Assembly: GCA_026988355.1 (NCBI GenBank) | Contig: JALSLK010000084.1 | Location: 1 to 40,628, forward strand | Length of the DNA: 40,628 bases | DNA from: Flavobacteriaceae bacterium | GTDB lineage: Bacteria > Bacteroidota > Bacteroidia > Flavobacteriales > Flavobacteriaceae | Direction of reading: 5' to 3' | Shown: positions 1 to 7,891 of the stretch, in pieces | Layout of the letters: the number at the start of each line of letters is the position of its first letter | How positions within the stretch are numbered: position 1 is the stretch's first letter | Made by a program: the position numbers and the translations under genes | The notes under the pieces: generated by a model | The model's input: the letters and a program-made list of their open reading frames with translations, nothing else | Database searches by the model: none | What the model was told of the DNA's origin: nothing

Positions 1-225
1 TATTTTACAAAATCATTAAAGAAACAGAAACAATTTTTATATGTTAATTCTGGGGTTTTTATTTATCTATTAAGCAGCGCCCTAATATTTAGTACTGGTA
101 ATTTGATGAAAGAATTAGATAAATCTGTAAATAAGATAATTTGGCAAGTGAATGCCTTTTTGTATGTCTTTTTTCAGATTTTAATCTTTATAGAATGGTA
201 TAAGAATTATAGAATTAAAACGTGA
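1..225 (+). CDS. 3' end of an integral membrane protein gene (partial)
   Basis: An open frame runs from the first base to a TGA at 223-225 and encodes the last 74 residues of a protein whose start lies outside the window. Two hydrophobic stretches are visible, around residues 13-33 and 50-64 of the fragment, separated by a charged segment and followed by a basic tail. The stop lies 3 bases before the histidine kinase start, so the three genes are probably one transcript. Membrane proteins are often encoded next to NarX/LiaS-type sensor pairs, and this one could be an input partner, but I cannot name its family from the fragment. Confidence 0.6.
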   Translation, partial: YFTKSLKKQKQFLYVNSGVFIYLLSSALIFSTGNLMKELDKSVNKIIWQVNAFLYVFFQILIFIEWYKNYRIKT

Positions 226-228
226 GAT

Positions 229-1029
229 ATGGATAAAATTTTTAATGATGAAAATAAAATAATTCCAATAATATTATTGGCAATACTACTACTATTATTA
301 ATGTCTGTTACTTTAGTTTTATTCTTTCGATTTGCTAGAAAAAAAATTATTGAAAAGGAACTAGAAAAAACTACATTAAAGCTAGAGAATCAAAAAAAGA
401 TATTTCAAGCAACTATAGAAACTCAAGAAAGAGAAAGAAAAAGAATTGCGCAAGATCTACACGATGCAATTAGTGCAAAATTAAATGTAGTAAGTTTACA
501 TGTAAATATGTTACTGGACGACTCCTTAGATACAGAAGAAGAAAAAGATGCCCTAGGAATAGTATTAAGTATTACAACAAATGTACTTGATAGCTCTAGA
601 CAAATTGCACATAATTTATTGCCGCCTATTTTAAATAAATTTGGTCTAGTTGCTGCTTTAGAAGAACTATTAAATGAATTTGAATCAACAAAAGCAGTAC
701 AAATTAGCAGAGATATAAACTACGATAATAGATTGTCTAAAAATGAAGAATTACACTTGTTTCGAATAATACAAGAACTATTTAATAACTCTATAAAGCA
801 TGGAAATGCAACAAAATTAGTTTTAAAGATTACCGAAACGAAAACAGAATTACAAATACAATATTCGGATAATGGAATTGGTTTTAATGTTAAAAAAGCT
901 TTAAATAAAAACGGATTAGGACTTAAAAATATTAAAAGTAGAGTCGCAATATTAAATGGAAATCTAGTTGTAGAAAGTCGAAAAGGAAAAGGAGCAACGT
1001 TTAACATTCACATAATAAACAAAATATGA
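229..1029 (+). CDS. Sensor histidine kinase, NarX/DesK-like (HisKA_3 type)
   Basis: A 266-residue membrane-bound sensor kinase. One transmembrane helix lies at about residues 11-34, then a coiled-coil-like linker (about 38-68). The HisKA_3 dimerisation box has the phosphorylatable His at residue 78 in ERKRIAQDLHDAIS. The C-terminal HATPase domain has the N box (ELFNNSIKHG) and the G boxes DNGIGF and GLGLKNI. There is no periplasmic sensor domain, so the signal probably comes from the membrane, from a partner (perhaps the upstream partial membrane protein) or from the linker. It overlaps the response regulator by 4 bases (ATGA), showing translational coupling. The kinase class is clear; the stimulus is unknown. 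Confidence 0.93.
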   Translation: MDKIFNDENKIIPIILLAILLLLLMSVTLVLFFRFARKKIIEKELEKTTLKLENQKKIFQATIETQERERKRIAQDLHDAISAKLNVVSLHVNMLLDDSLDTEEEKDALGIVLSITTNVLDSSRQIAHNLLPPILNKFGLVAALEELLNEFESTKAVQISRDINYDNRLSKNEELHLFRIIQELFNNSIKHGNATKLVLKITETKTELQIQYSDNGIGFNVKKALNKNGLGLKNIKSRVAILNGNLVVESRKGKGATFNIHIINKI

Positions 1030-1694
1030 ACTCAATTATAAAAATAGCCATTGCAGACGATGAAGAATTATTTCGTCAAGGCATTACATTTATTTTAAAT
1101 AAGGAAATTAATTTTGATATCATTTTACAAGCAGAAAATGGAAATGATTTTATAGAAAAACTCAAAGAAGCAAACCCTCTTCCAGATATTGTTTTAATGG
1201 ATCTTAATATGCCACTATTAAATGGAGTAGAAACAACAAAACAAATTAAAAAAACGTATCCGAAAATTAAAATAATAGCACTTACAAGTTATTATAGCAA
1301 ACCGTTTATTAGTAATATGATTTCTATTGGAGCAGTTTCATATTTGGCAAAAAATACAACTCCAAAAATTGTTATTGAAACTATAAACAATGTGGCGAGA
1401 AAAGGGTTTCATTACGATGACAATGTAATGCAAGTAATTCAAGAAAATATATTAAATTCCAATGCAAAAAAAAATAAAAGTCGTTTTGATGTAGATTATT
1501 TAACAAAAAGAGAAATTGAAGTTTTAAAGCTAATATGTAAACAATTTACAACAAACGAAATCGCAGAAAAATTATTTTTAAGTCCAAGAACTGTAGAAGG
1601 ACATCGAAATAATTTATTATTAAAAACAGATACTAAAAATACAGCAGGTTTGGTTGTTTATGCTATCACGAACAAAATCCATTCATTAATTTAA
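1026..1694 (+). CDS. NarL/FixJ-family response regulator
   Basis: A 222-residue two-domain DNA-binding regulator and cognate partner of the kinase it overlaps. The N-terminal receiver has the acidic pair D11-D12, the phospho-acceptor D59 in VLMDLNMP and the conserved Thr in ALTS. The C-terminal LuxR-type helix-turn-helix (about 157-220) begins LTKREIEVLKLI and has the recognition helix SPRTVEGHRNNLL. Its stop at 1692-1694 directly abuts an IS630-type transposase relic, so the original downstream context has been lost. Targets cannot be deduced. Confidence 0.94.
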   Translation: MNSIIKIAIADDEELFRQGITFILNKEINFDIILQAENGNDFIEKLKEANPLPDIVLMDLNMPLLNGVETTKQIKKTYPKIKIIALTSYYSKPFISNMISIGAVSYLAKNTTPKIVIETINNVARKGFHYDDNVMQVIQENILNSNAKKNKSRFDVDYLTKREIEVLKLICKQFTTNEIAEKLFLSPRTVEGHRNNLLLKTDTKNTAGLVVYAITNKIHSLI

Positions 1695-2006
1695 CTTTAG
1701 CGGTTAAACATTTGCCTAAATGAGTCATTAATCCAAATCTTGATTCGTCTTGAAAATATAAATTTACCAAGTAGATAAAATACGTCTTTGAATTCCAAGA
1801 TAATTAGCAAGTTCTTATTGTGTTTTAAATTTTTCATTCTTTAATACCAACAAACTTGCTATTCGCTTTTGCTCTTTCAATGTTTTTTGTTTATTTTTAA
1901 ATTCTTTAAAAAATCTAAATTTTCTAAAACTGGTATTTTTACTGTTTTTCCCATCGTAAAATATACAAAATATATAAGAAATATTATAATTAAATTGGTA
2001 TTAATT
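1695..2006 (-). pseudogene. IS630-type transposase relic
   Basis: Read on the minus strand, an ATG at 1954 starts MGKTVKIPVLENLDFL, then the frame breaks. After a shift, a helix-turn-helix segment appears (ELANYLGIQRR) with in-frame stops, and after an internal deletion comes YFQDESRFGLMTHLGK, the first catalytic Asp region typical of IS630 transposases. The rest of the catalytic domain is gone: the relic stops where the response regulator ends. Upstream of the ATG, 1989-2006 may be the outer end, because the same 18 bases recur at 24953-24970. The remainder of this gene-free gap (2007-2179) shows nothing else I recognise. Confidence 0.7.
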
Positions 2007-2179
2007 CTCCGTACCGTATAAATACCTAATTTTTAATTTGGTAATTTCTACTCTAAAATAGACTAGGATAAATCCGTCTATTTGTGTTGTTCAATTAATG
2101 AAGCTTCAAACATACATGAACAATGGTCGATTCCGAAAAACCAAATTATAAGAGTAGGAAAATTATAAAATATTAAATA

Positions 2180-2845
2180 ATGAAAAATAATAAAGAAATG
2201 CCAGATGTAACTAAGGCAACAATGACTCCACAGGATGTTAATCAATACCGATTATTATACCCCAACGTACCAAAAATTCAAGCAATTACTTTAGCTGAAT
2301 TAATTGCAAACACACCAGGCGTGAATGGCAATTGGAATGATCCACTTCCAAGTAATGATGCATTTAGAGAAACTCGTTTACAAATGGCTGCTACTGGAAT
2401 TTCAAAGTGCGAAATGGCTATTGGTTGGGTTGTTTTTGATTGTGTGTGTTTAGCACTTGGAGCTGTTGGGTTAAGAGGTGGTGCTAGTTCTTCAACAATT
2501 GAAGGTATAGCAAAAGCTACGGCACCAGTAGCATCAAAAATAGAAATAATCATTGCTAAAATGGGAGCTGAAGGAGCTTCAAAAAGTGACCTAGCAACAG
2601 GGATGTTCGAGATTCTTAAAATTATTTTTAACGGTGGATGTTTTGGTGCTGTATTCTCTGCATTTGTTGGTAGTTTATCATGGTGGGATGCTGCACTATA
2701 TGGAGTTACAGGTACAGCAACTATAATTGCTGCTTTAACAACTGATGGTGTAGCATTTATTGCTGAAGTTATTATCATATTAGCAACTGTTGGATTTTTA
2801 GCATCAGATAGTGTAAAAGCAGTATCTGCTTGTTCAATTAATTAA
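2180..2845 (+). CDS. Unrecognised Gly/Ala-rich membrane-active-looking protein
   Basis: I do not recognise this 221-residue protein. The first 75 residues are polar, with an LAELIANTPGVNG stretch, and carry no signal peptide. The remainder is unusually rich in Ala, Gly and Ser with three long hydrophobic segments, at about 78-100, 150-182 and 185-212, the middle one containing the Trp pair SLSWWDAAL. Five cysteines are present (two in FDCVC). Soluble N-terminus plus small-residue hydrophobic helices recalls pore formers and bacteriocin-like proteins, but no diagnostic motif is present. Its composition looks different from its neighbours. It stands alone between an IS630 relic and a group II intron remnant, which suggests acquisition by transfer. 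Confidence 0.6.
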   Translation: MKNNKEMPDVTKATMTPQDVNQYRLLYPNVPKIQAITLAELIANTPGVNGNWNDPLPSNDAFRETRLQMAATGISKCEMAIGWVVFDCVCLALGAVGLRGGASSSTIEGIAKATAPVASKIEIIIAKMGAEGASKSDLATGMFEILKIIFNGGCFGAVFSAFVGSLSWWDAALYGVTGTATIIAALTTDGVAFIAEVIIILATVGFLASDSVKAVSACSIN

Positions 2846-2860
2846 TAAATTCATTTAAAA

Positions 2861-2941
2861 CCGAGTAGGTAAGGAGAGATTTAGATTTCTCTCCTAAACC
2901 TCACAAAGAGCCGTACGTGATAATCTTTCATCACACGGCTC
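2861..2941 (-). mobile_element. Group II intron 3' end relic (domains V and VI)
   Basis: On the minus strand, 2941-2908 is a 34-nt element starting GAGCCGTGTGATG and ending CGTACGGCTC. This is the length and sequence signature of group II intron domain V, including the catalytic AGC near the 5' end, a 7-bp basal stem, a 2-nt bulge and a GAAA-containing loop. It is followed by a second hairpin (GGAGAG pairing with CTCTCC) and the tail TTACCTACTCGG, as expected for domain VI and the 3' splice end. No domain I-IV sequence or reverse transcriptase lies upstream on that strand, so this is a non-functional fragment. Confidence 0.65.
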
Positions 2942-3168
2942 TTCTTAACCCAATTCATCATAAAAGATCAAAATTAGGTGTAAAAGTATTATTTTTAGGT
3001 CTTAAAGATAAAAGTAACACAAATAAAAAATTAAGAAAACAAGTTTTGAAATTGCTAAAAAATGGCAAATAAGCTCCATAAGAGCCTATTTATTAAAAGT
3101 CGGTGCTACTATAAAAATAACGAAAAGACTGACCCGAGCAAAGCGAACAGATGAATACTAAAAAACAA
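2942..3168. other. Gene-free gap with possible gene-tail fragment and repeat
   Basis: Together with the intron relic this fills the gap between two genes. On the plus strand a frame ending in a TAA at 3070-3072 encodes a short basic tail (it includes KVLFLGLKDKSNTNKKLRK) with no start codon in sight. It could be the end of a gene truncated by the intron insertion, but I cannot identify it. A GCTCcataaGAGC hairpin follows at about 3073-3085, then a copy of an intergenic repeat at 3123-3158. Confidence 0.3.
3123..3158 (+). repeat. 36-bp intergenic repeat, copy 1
   Basis: Matches 34001-34036 at 35 of 36 positions; the core begins CTGACCCGAGCAAAGCGAAC. Similarity continues weakly for a few A-rich bases beyond. 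It lies just downstream of the end of the LtaS-like gene. Function unknown. Confidence 0.75.
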
Positions 3169-5139
3169 TTAATCCTTTGTAATTAATTTAAGTTTTTCAT
3201 TATTGTAAAAATAATCTGCTAACTGGTACCACGAGATTGTTTCTTCTAAGAAATTTGTGTTCATTTCTATTTGTTTTAGTGCATTTGTTTCTTTATTCCA
3301 TTGGTAAAACATTGCTTTCTTTTGGTCTCCTAAAATCATTATTTTATCATCTTTTAGAAGGCCTAATTTTCTATAATTACCAATAAATGCTCTTTCGTCT
3401 TTTTTCTCCATTTTTAGAATGTCTTTTCCAAAAAGAGTCGTTTCGTAACTCCAGTTAAACATTCCGAATAAGGTTGGAAAGACATCTATTTGTGAAGCTA
3501 GTTTGTCTATTTTTTTGTTTGTAGTATTTGGTGCATTTATTATTAATGCTGGTATGTGGTAATTTTTTACATCTAACTCCCATTTTCCTGCACTACTTGC
3601 GCAATGGTCGGACATTATAACAAATACGGTATTTTTAAACCATGGTTTTGTTTTTGCTTTTTTTAAGAATTCTCCTATGGCATAGTCCGTATATTTAACT
3701 GCACCATCTCTTCCTGTTGCTGGAGGTATATCAATTTTACCTTCTGGATATGTATATGGTCTATGATTGGAAGTTGTCATTACAAAATCAAAAAATAGTT
3801 TGCCTTTTTTATATGCGTCATCTGCTTCTTTAATTACTTTTGCATATATATCTTCATCACAAATTCCCCATGCATTTTCAAAGGTTACTTCATTATCATC
3901 AATATTGATTCTCTTGGTGTTTATTTTTGCATCTAATAAAAAACCTCGACCTCTATCAATAATATTAAAGCCATTTCCTCCAAAATAGGTATTCATATTA
4001 TCAAAATACCCATCTCCTCCATAAAAAAAATTTCTTTCATACCCTTTTTGTTTAAATACTTCGCCAATAGTAAAGAGATTTTGATTGTTTTTTCGCTTTA
4101 CAATACTTCTTCCTGGTGTTGGTGGTATGGATAAAGATATGGCTTCCATACCTCTTACAGTACGTGTCCCTGTCGCATATAAATTGGTAAAAAATACGCT
4201 CTTTTTTGATAAGGAATCTAGGGTTGGTGTTATGTTTGATTTACTTCCAAAACTATGCATAAATGAACCACTTAAACTTTCTATACATATAAAAATTACA
4301 TTTGGTTTAACAGATAAACTATCGGTATTTTTAATATGTCGTTTTATAGATACTGCATTGGGTTTTAAAAAGGTGTTTTTTGTATACGATGATTTTACGT
4401 TATTTAGAGCTATGTTATTATCTATCGTTTTGTAAAACTCCGTATAACTTAATGTATTATTTCTAAATGCTGCAAAGAAGCTATAAATTCCCGTTTTTGA
4501 CAACTCGTTATTATATCTATTTGTTGACCAATCTGCATCTTTATTATCTACAAATTTTGTATAAATAATGGTTGTAAAAAGTATTGCAGATAGCATGACT
4601 AATTTTTGTTTTAAAGATATGCTATGATTAAATGTTCTCGTAAAAACGTTTCTTCTTTTAAAGAAATAAAGGATAAATGAGGTTAGTAACAAAATCCCTA
4701 ATACTAGATACGGTATTGGATAGGATTGGTTTATATTCTGCACCACTTCATAGGTATATATTAAATAATCTACAGAGATAAAATTAAACCGTCTTTTAAA
4801 TTCTTCCCAGAATGCTATTTCTGAAAAAAAGGCAAATAGAAAAATTACTATTCCTAATGCAATCGCAAAAAAAGTTATGAATCTATCCAATTTTGAGCCA
4901 ATATATTTGTTAGGTAAAACGGTTAGATAAATTATATATGGTATTGCAAAAAAGGATATTGTTCCTAAATCAAAGAAAGCTCCAATTATAAATGTTTTGA
5001 TACTCGCTATTATAGATGCATCTACTTCGGATTTTACCCAAATAAAAAAGACCAATCTCAATAAAAAGGAACTTCCAAAAAAGAATAAAATGTAATATTT
5101 TAATAAGGAAAAACGTTTTGCAAATAATATTTTTGACAT
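3169..5139 (-). CDS. LtaS-like phosphoglycerol transferase / sulfatase-fold membrane protein
   Basis: A 656-residue inner-membrane enzyme. The N-terminal half holds about five transmembrane helices (roughly 12-32, 43-70, 82-106, 138-160 and 178-192). The large extracytoplasmic domain has the alkaline-phosphatase/sulfatase fold: the entry motif NVIFICIESLSG, the probable Thr nucleophile in ATGTRTVRGMEA, and the late metal-binding motif VIMSDHCASS. This architecture matches lipoteichoic acid synthase and OpgB/MdoB-like phosphoglycerol or phosphoethanolamine transferases. Bacteroidota have no lipoteichoic acid, so the real acceptor is probably a periplasmic glycan or lipid and cannot be deduced. 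A 17-bp perfect inverted repeat lies just upstream of the start. Confidence 0.85.
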   Translation of the reverse strand: MSKILFAKRFSLLKYYILFFFGSSFLLRLVFFIWVKSEVDASIIASIKTFIIGAFFDLGTISFFAIPYIIYLTVLPNKYIGSKLDRFITFFAIALGIVIFLFAFFSEIAFWEEFKRRFNFISVDYLIYTYEVVQNINQSYPIPYLVLGILLLTSFILYFFKRRNVFTRTFNHSISLKQKLVMLSAILFTTIIYTKFVDNKDADWSTNRYNNELSKTGIYSFFAAFRNNTLSYTEFYKTIDNNIALNNVKSSYTKNTFLKPNAVSIKRHIKNTDSLSVKPNVIFICIESLSGSFMHSFGSKSNITPTLDSLSKKSVFFTNLYATGTRTVRGMEAISLSIPPTPGRSIVKRKNNQNLFTIGEVFKQKGYERNFFYGGDGYFDNMNTYFGGNGFNIIDRGRGFLLDAKINTKRINIDDNEVTFENAWGICDEDIYAKVIKEADDAYKKGKLFFDFVMTTSNHRPYTYPEGKIDIPPATGRDGAVKYTDYAIGEFLKKAKTKPWFKNTVFVIMSDHCASSAGKWELDVKNYHIPALIINAPNTTNKKIDKLASQIDVFPTLFGMFNWSYETTLFGKDILKMEKKDERAFIGNYRKLGLLKDDKIMILGDQKKAMFYQWNKETNALKQIEMNTNFLEETISWYQLADYFYNNEKLKLITKD

Positions 5140-5155
5140 TGTATGATTTTAAATG

Positions 5156-5194
5156 AGTTGACTAAAATAATTATTCAAATTATTTTAGTCAACT
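5156..5194. promoter_or_regulatory. Perfect 17-bp inverted repeat upstream of the LtaS-like gene
   Basis: Arms AGTTGACTAAAATAATT (5156-5172) and its exact complement (5178-5194) surround a 5-base loop. The structure ends 16 bases before the ATG at 5139 of the LtaS-like gene, so it would lie in its leader on the minus strand. No T-run follows on that strand, which argues against a terminator of an upstream gene. An operator or leader hairpin is possible. Confidence 0.5.
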
Positions 5195-5337
5195 AGTTAT
5201 GTATTTATTTTTTTGTAAAAAACTTCTTTTTTTACACGTAAAAAGGTGTGTATCAATAAGTTATATGTAAATATGTCTTTAGCGCAAATTACAATAAAAT
5301 TTTAAAAGTTTTTCTATTTATGCCTAAAAATTTAATC

Positions 5338-5399
5338 ATACCAATTCAATTTCAAAATGCGCTAAATAGATTTGAAATATTTTGATGTTGAGTTGGTAT
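5338..5399 (+). mobile_element. 62-bp MITE-like element, copy 1
   Basis: The ends are inverted repeats of each other (ATACCAATTCAATTTCAAAA on the left, the complement of ATACCAACTCAACATCAAAA on the right). The outermost bases can be read as TA target duplications. A 62-bp copy, 58 bases identical, lies in the opposite orientation at 24409-24470. It is too short to encode anything and looks like a miniature inverted-repeat element. Confidence 0.7.
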
Positions 5400-5643
5400 C
5401 ACTAGATCGAAAGCTCAAGATACTAAGATTCATAGCATTGGCACATAAATTAAGAGTAGATGCATTAAAATTGGAGACTTTTTGAACAGAATTACTGTAT
5501 AGTATAATAACCTGAGTTCCAATCTAAATTAAGTATAAAATGAAATACTTTATTTTCCATACAGAAATAGATACAAAATAGCATTGTGATACGATATGAT
5601 ATGGAAATATTCGATTATGATACATAATTTTTATTCTGTCCAG

Positions 5644-6876
5644 CTAAAAGACTACTCTAACAATTCCGTCTCCATTATGATAAAAAGCACCAATTGTTAA
5701 TCCTGCTGTTAATGCTGCTGCATTATTTGCTTGTATTGGTAAACCAACAACTTGTAATTTAGAAGTTGGGTTATTAGAACCGATACCAGTATTTCCATTT
5801 TTTAAAATAACTAAAGCATTACTTGGAGTACCAGTTTGCCCATTACCAATAGAAAATAATCTATCTGTTGCAACCCACGAATTAGTATTACCACCTCCAT
5901 TTGTGTTTACAGACCCTAGTGCAAATTCTCTGAAAGAGTCTGCTCTAACATTCATACCAATTGCTAACGATTCATCGCCTAAAGCAAGTGCCCCAAATCC
6001 TATTGCTGTTGAATTTATTGCTTCTGCTTGGCAACTTTTGCCTACGGCAATCGACGTATCTCCAATAGAATGTGCTGCCGAACCTATTGCAATAGATGAA
6101 ATTCCTGTTGCTTCTGCAGATTCGCCAATTGCAGTTGCTGATTTTCCATTTGCTAATGCGCCTTGACCTAATGCCATATCATCTTGTTGTAATGCACTAG
6201 CGCCATTTCCTATTGCAACAGTCGATTCTGCTGTAGCTCTAGATCCATTTACTAAAGCTAATGAAGATTGTCCACTAGCAACATTATTTAGGCCCATAGC
6301 AACCGAATATGTTCCAATATTTCCTACTCCTGGAAAATTATCATTATAAGAACCATTTCCTGCTCTAAATGCTGCAATTCTTGGATAGAAAAACATTTGA
6401 CTTCCAGTTACATTTCCCAAAAAACTCCCACTATTAATTACTCCACTTGTTCTAAAACCATCTGTACCTGAAATATGTACATAGCCATTATCTGCAATTA
6501 TTGTTCTACCAGAGCCAGGGTTAATGCCTTGGTCATACGCCATATCTAAAGTATTATGAGGTGTAACAATTGTTGTAATAGAGTTCGAGGAAATAAGGGA
6601 AATCCACTTTAGACCATTCCAATAATAAAAACCTTTTCCGTTTCCGTTTGTTACACTAGCATTGGTGTTCCAAATTAATAAACTAATCTCTGGATTAACT
6701 ATTGGCAAATTATTATTTATATTGGCTAGGTTAACTCTAGGTATCAATATCCCTTTATCAATTGAATTAATATCTAATAAAGAGGAATTATTTGGATTTA
6801 CAGTTCCGATTCCGACTTGAGCGTACGATAAAATGCTAAAACTTAATAAGAATACTAGAATTTTTTGTCCTTTCAT
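5644..6876 (-). CDS. Secreted surface protein with YadA-head-like repeats
   Basis: I prefer the ATG at 6876, giving a 410-residue protein that starts MKGQKILVFLLSFSILSYAQ, a clean signal peptide; the frame stays open to an ATG at 6963, but that adds 29 basic residues in front of it. The mature N-terminus has the VGIGTVNPNNSSLLDI and GILIPR motifs common in flavobacterial secreted and tail-fibre-like proteins. From about residue 185 to 320 run roughly ten 14-residue repeats of the type AIGxxAxAxGxxSxAIG, the left-handed beta-roll of trimeric YadA adhesin heads. There is no YadA membrane anchor. The C-terminus repeats the GIGSNNPTSKL theme and ends IVRVVF. Probable surface fibre or adhesin; the partner is unknown. 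Confidence 0.75.
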   Translation of the reverse strand: MKGQKILVFLLSFSILSYAQVGIGTVNPNNSSLLDINSIDKGILIPRVNLANINNNLPIVNPEISLLIWNTNASVTNGNGKGFYYWNGLKWISLISSNSITTIVTPHNTLDMAYDQGINPGSGRTIIADNGYVHISGTDGFRTSGVINSGSFLGNVTGSQMFFYPRIAAFRAGNGSYNDNFPGVGNIGTYSVAMGLNNVASGQSSLALVNGSRATAESTVAIGNGASALQQDDMALGQGALANGKSATAIGESAEATGISSIAIGSAAHSIGDTSIAVGKSCQAEAINSTAIGFGALALGDESLAIGMNVRADSFREFALGSVNTNGGGNTNSWVATDRLFSIGNGQTGTPSNALVILKNGNTGIGSNNPTSKLQVVGLPIQANNAAALTAGLTIGAFYHNGDGIVRVVF

Positions 6877-6994
6877 AATGAATAGTTTAATTTTATATTT
6901 TAAAAGTAAGATTTTTTTACATAAAGTAGCTAATATTGTTTTGATAGCTTTTATATATAACAAGTTTTAAACTTAAAACCCTACCCTAATAAAT

Positions 6995-7012
6995 ATTGAT
7001 TTTTAAATCAAT
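6995..7012. promoter_or_regulatory. 18-bp palindrome in a divergent gap
   Basis: ATTGATTT and AAATCAAT are separated by TT. It lies in the divergent gap between the repeat-containing surface protein and the nickel permease and could be an operator for either. It is AT-rich, so chance is possible. Confidence 0.3.
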
Positions 7013-7160
7013 AAATTATTAACACAAAAGTTGCATTTATTATTTGAATTTAAGATGTATTGAAGTTGTAAAGTCATTTTTTTGGTTATAACTTTATCAC
7101 ACCAAGTAATCTTATAGTTAGGATTATTTTTTTTTAGTACCTTGCAAAAAAATAATTTTA

Positions 7161-7865
7161 ATGACATTTACATACCCTATACTTGCAGGAATTCTCTCAT
7201 CCTTGCTACATGTTATATCTGGACCAGATCATTTGGCAGCAGTAACACCTTTAGTTATTGAGACAAAGCGAAAGGCATGGAAAATTGGTCTTTTTTGGGG
7301 ATTAGGTCATATTATTGGGATGTTGCTAATAGGTGTTCTGTTATTATTATTTAAAGAGTACGTCCCTGTCGATAGTATTTCAAAATATTCCGAACAAATA
7401 GTCGCTTTGGTATTGATAGGTGTTGGTGCTTGGGCTTTTTATAGAATTTTTAATGAGCAGAAAAACCACAAACATCCACATATTCATTCTGATGATGAAC
7501 CTTTTGTGCATATACATAAACATAATCATCATAAAAGCCATAATGAACATTCTCATAATAATGTTGTAAAACAGAATATTCTTACTTCTTTTGGTATCGG
7601 TTTTATTCATGGTTTAGCAGGTATTGCACATTTCTTATTACTATTACCTGTATTGAGTTTTAATAATAATATCGATGGGATGCAATACATTATTGGTTTT
7701 GCAATTGGTACTATTTTAGCAATGTCTTCTTATGCATTAATTCTAGGTAAAATAGCAAATTACACAAAGCAAGATCACAACGATTTGTTTTTTAAAGGCA
7801 TTCGTTTTGCAGGTGGTTTATTTGCAATTTGTATTGGGTTTTATTGGCTCTGGCTAACCTATTAG
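7161..7865 (+). CDS. His-rich nickel (cobalt) permease, NicO/UreH-like
   Basis: A 234-residue inner-membrane protein with about six helices. The first helix carries H17-VISGP-D23-H24, a variant of the HxxxxDH metal signature of nickel/cobalt transporters. A cytoplasmic loop at about residues 90-125 holds more than ten histidines (KHPHIHSDD, HIHKHNHHKSH). A second histidine motif, FIHGLAGIAHF, follows in the next helix. It is encoded convergently with the hydrogenase locus, ending 26 bases from the end of the NHL-repeat gene, so nickel supply for the [NiFe] centre is the natural role. The family also includes metal exporters (RcnA-like), so direction of transport is an inference. Confidence 0.8.
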   Translation: MTFTYPILAGILSSLLHVISGPDHLAAVTPLVIETKRKAWKIGLFWGLGHIIGMLLIGVLLLLFKEYVPVDSISKYSEQIVALVLIGVGAWAFYRIFNEQKNHKHPHIHSDDEPFVHIHKHNHHKSHNEHSHNNVVKQNILTSFGIGFIHGLAGIAHFLLLLPVLSFNNNIDGMQYIIGFAIGTILAMSSYALILGKIANYTKQDHNDLFFKGIRFAGGLFAICIGFYWLWLTY

Positions 7866-7891
7866 TGATTTGTTCTAATTTTATAACGAAA

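Larger units (their letters stand above)
5140..5643. other. Gene-free gap (hairpin and MITE)
   Basis: This stretch between two minus-strand genes holds the 17-bp inverted repeat and a 62-bp MITE-like element at 5338-5399. From 5400 to 5643 I see only AT-rich sequence with no convincing frame, RNA gene or terminator. Confidence 0.5.

Noticed and set aside
2278-2778. 166-codon frame on the strand opposite the unrecognised 221-residue gene
   Set aside because: Pro/Ala/Ser-rich shadow typical of an antisense frame; the plus-strand frame has a normal start and membrane-protein composition.
6877-6963. Upstream start for the repeat-containing surface protein
   Set aside because: It would place 29 basic residues before a clean signal peptide; the ATG at 6876 is the better start.
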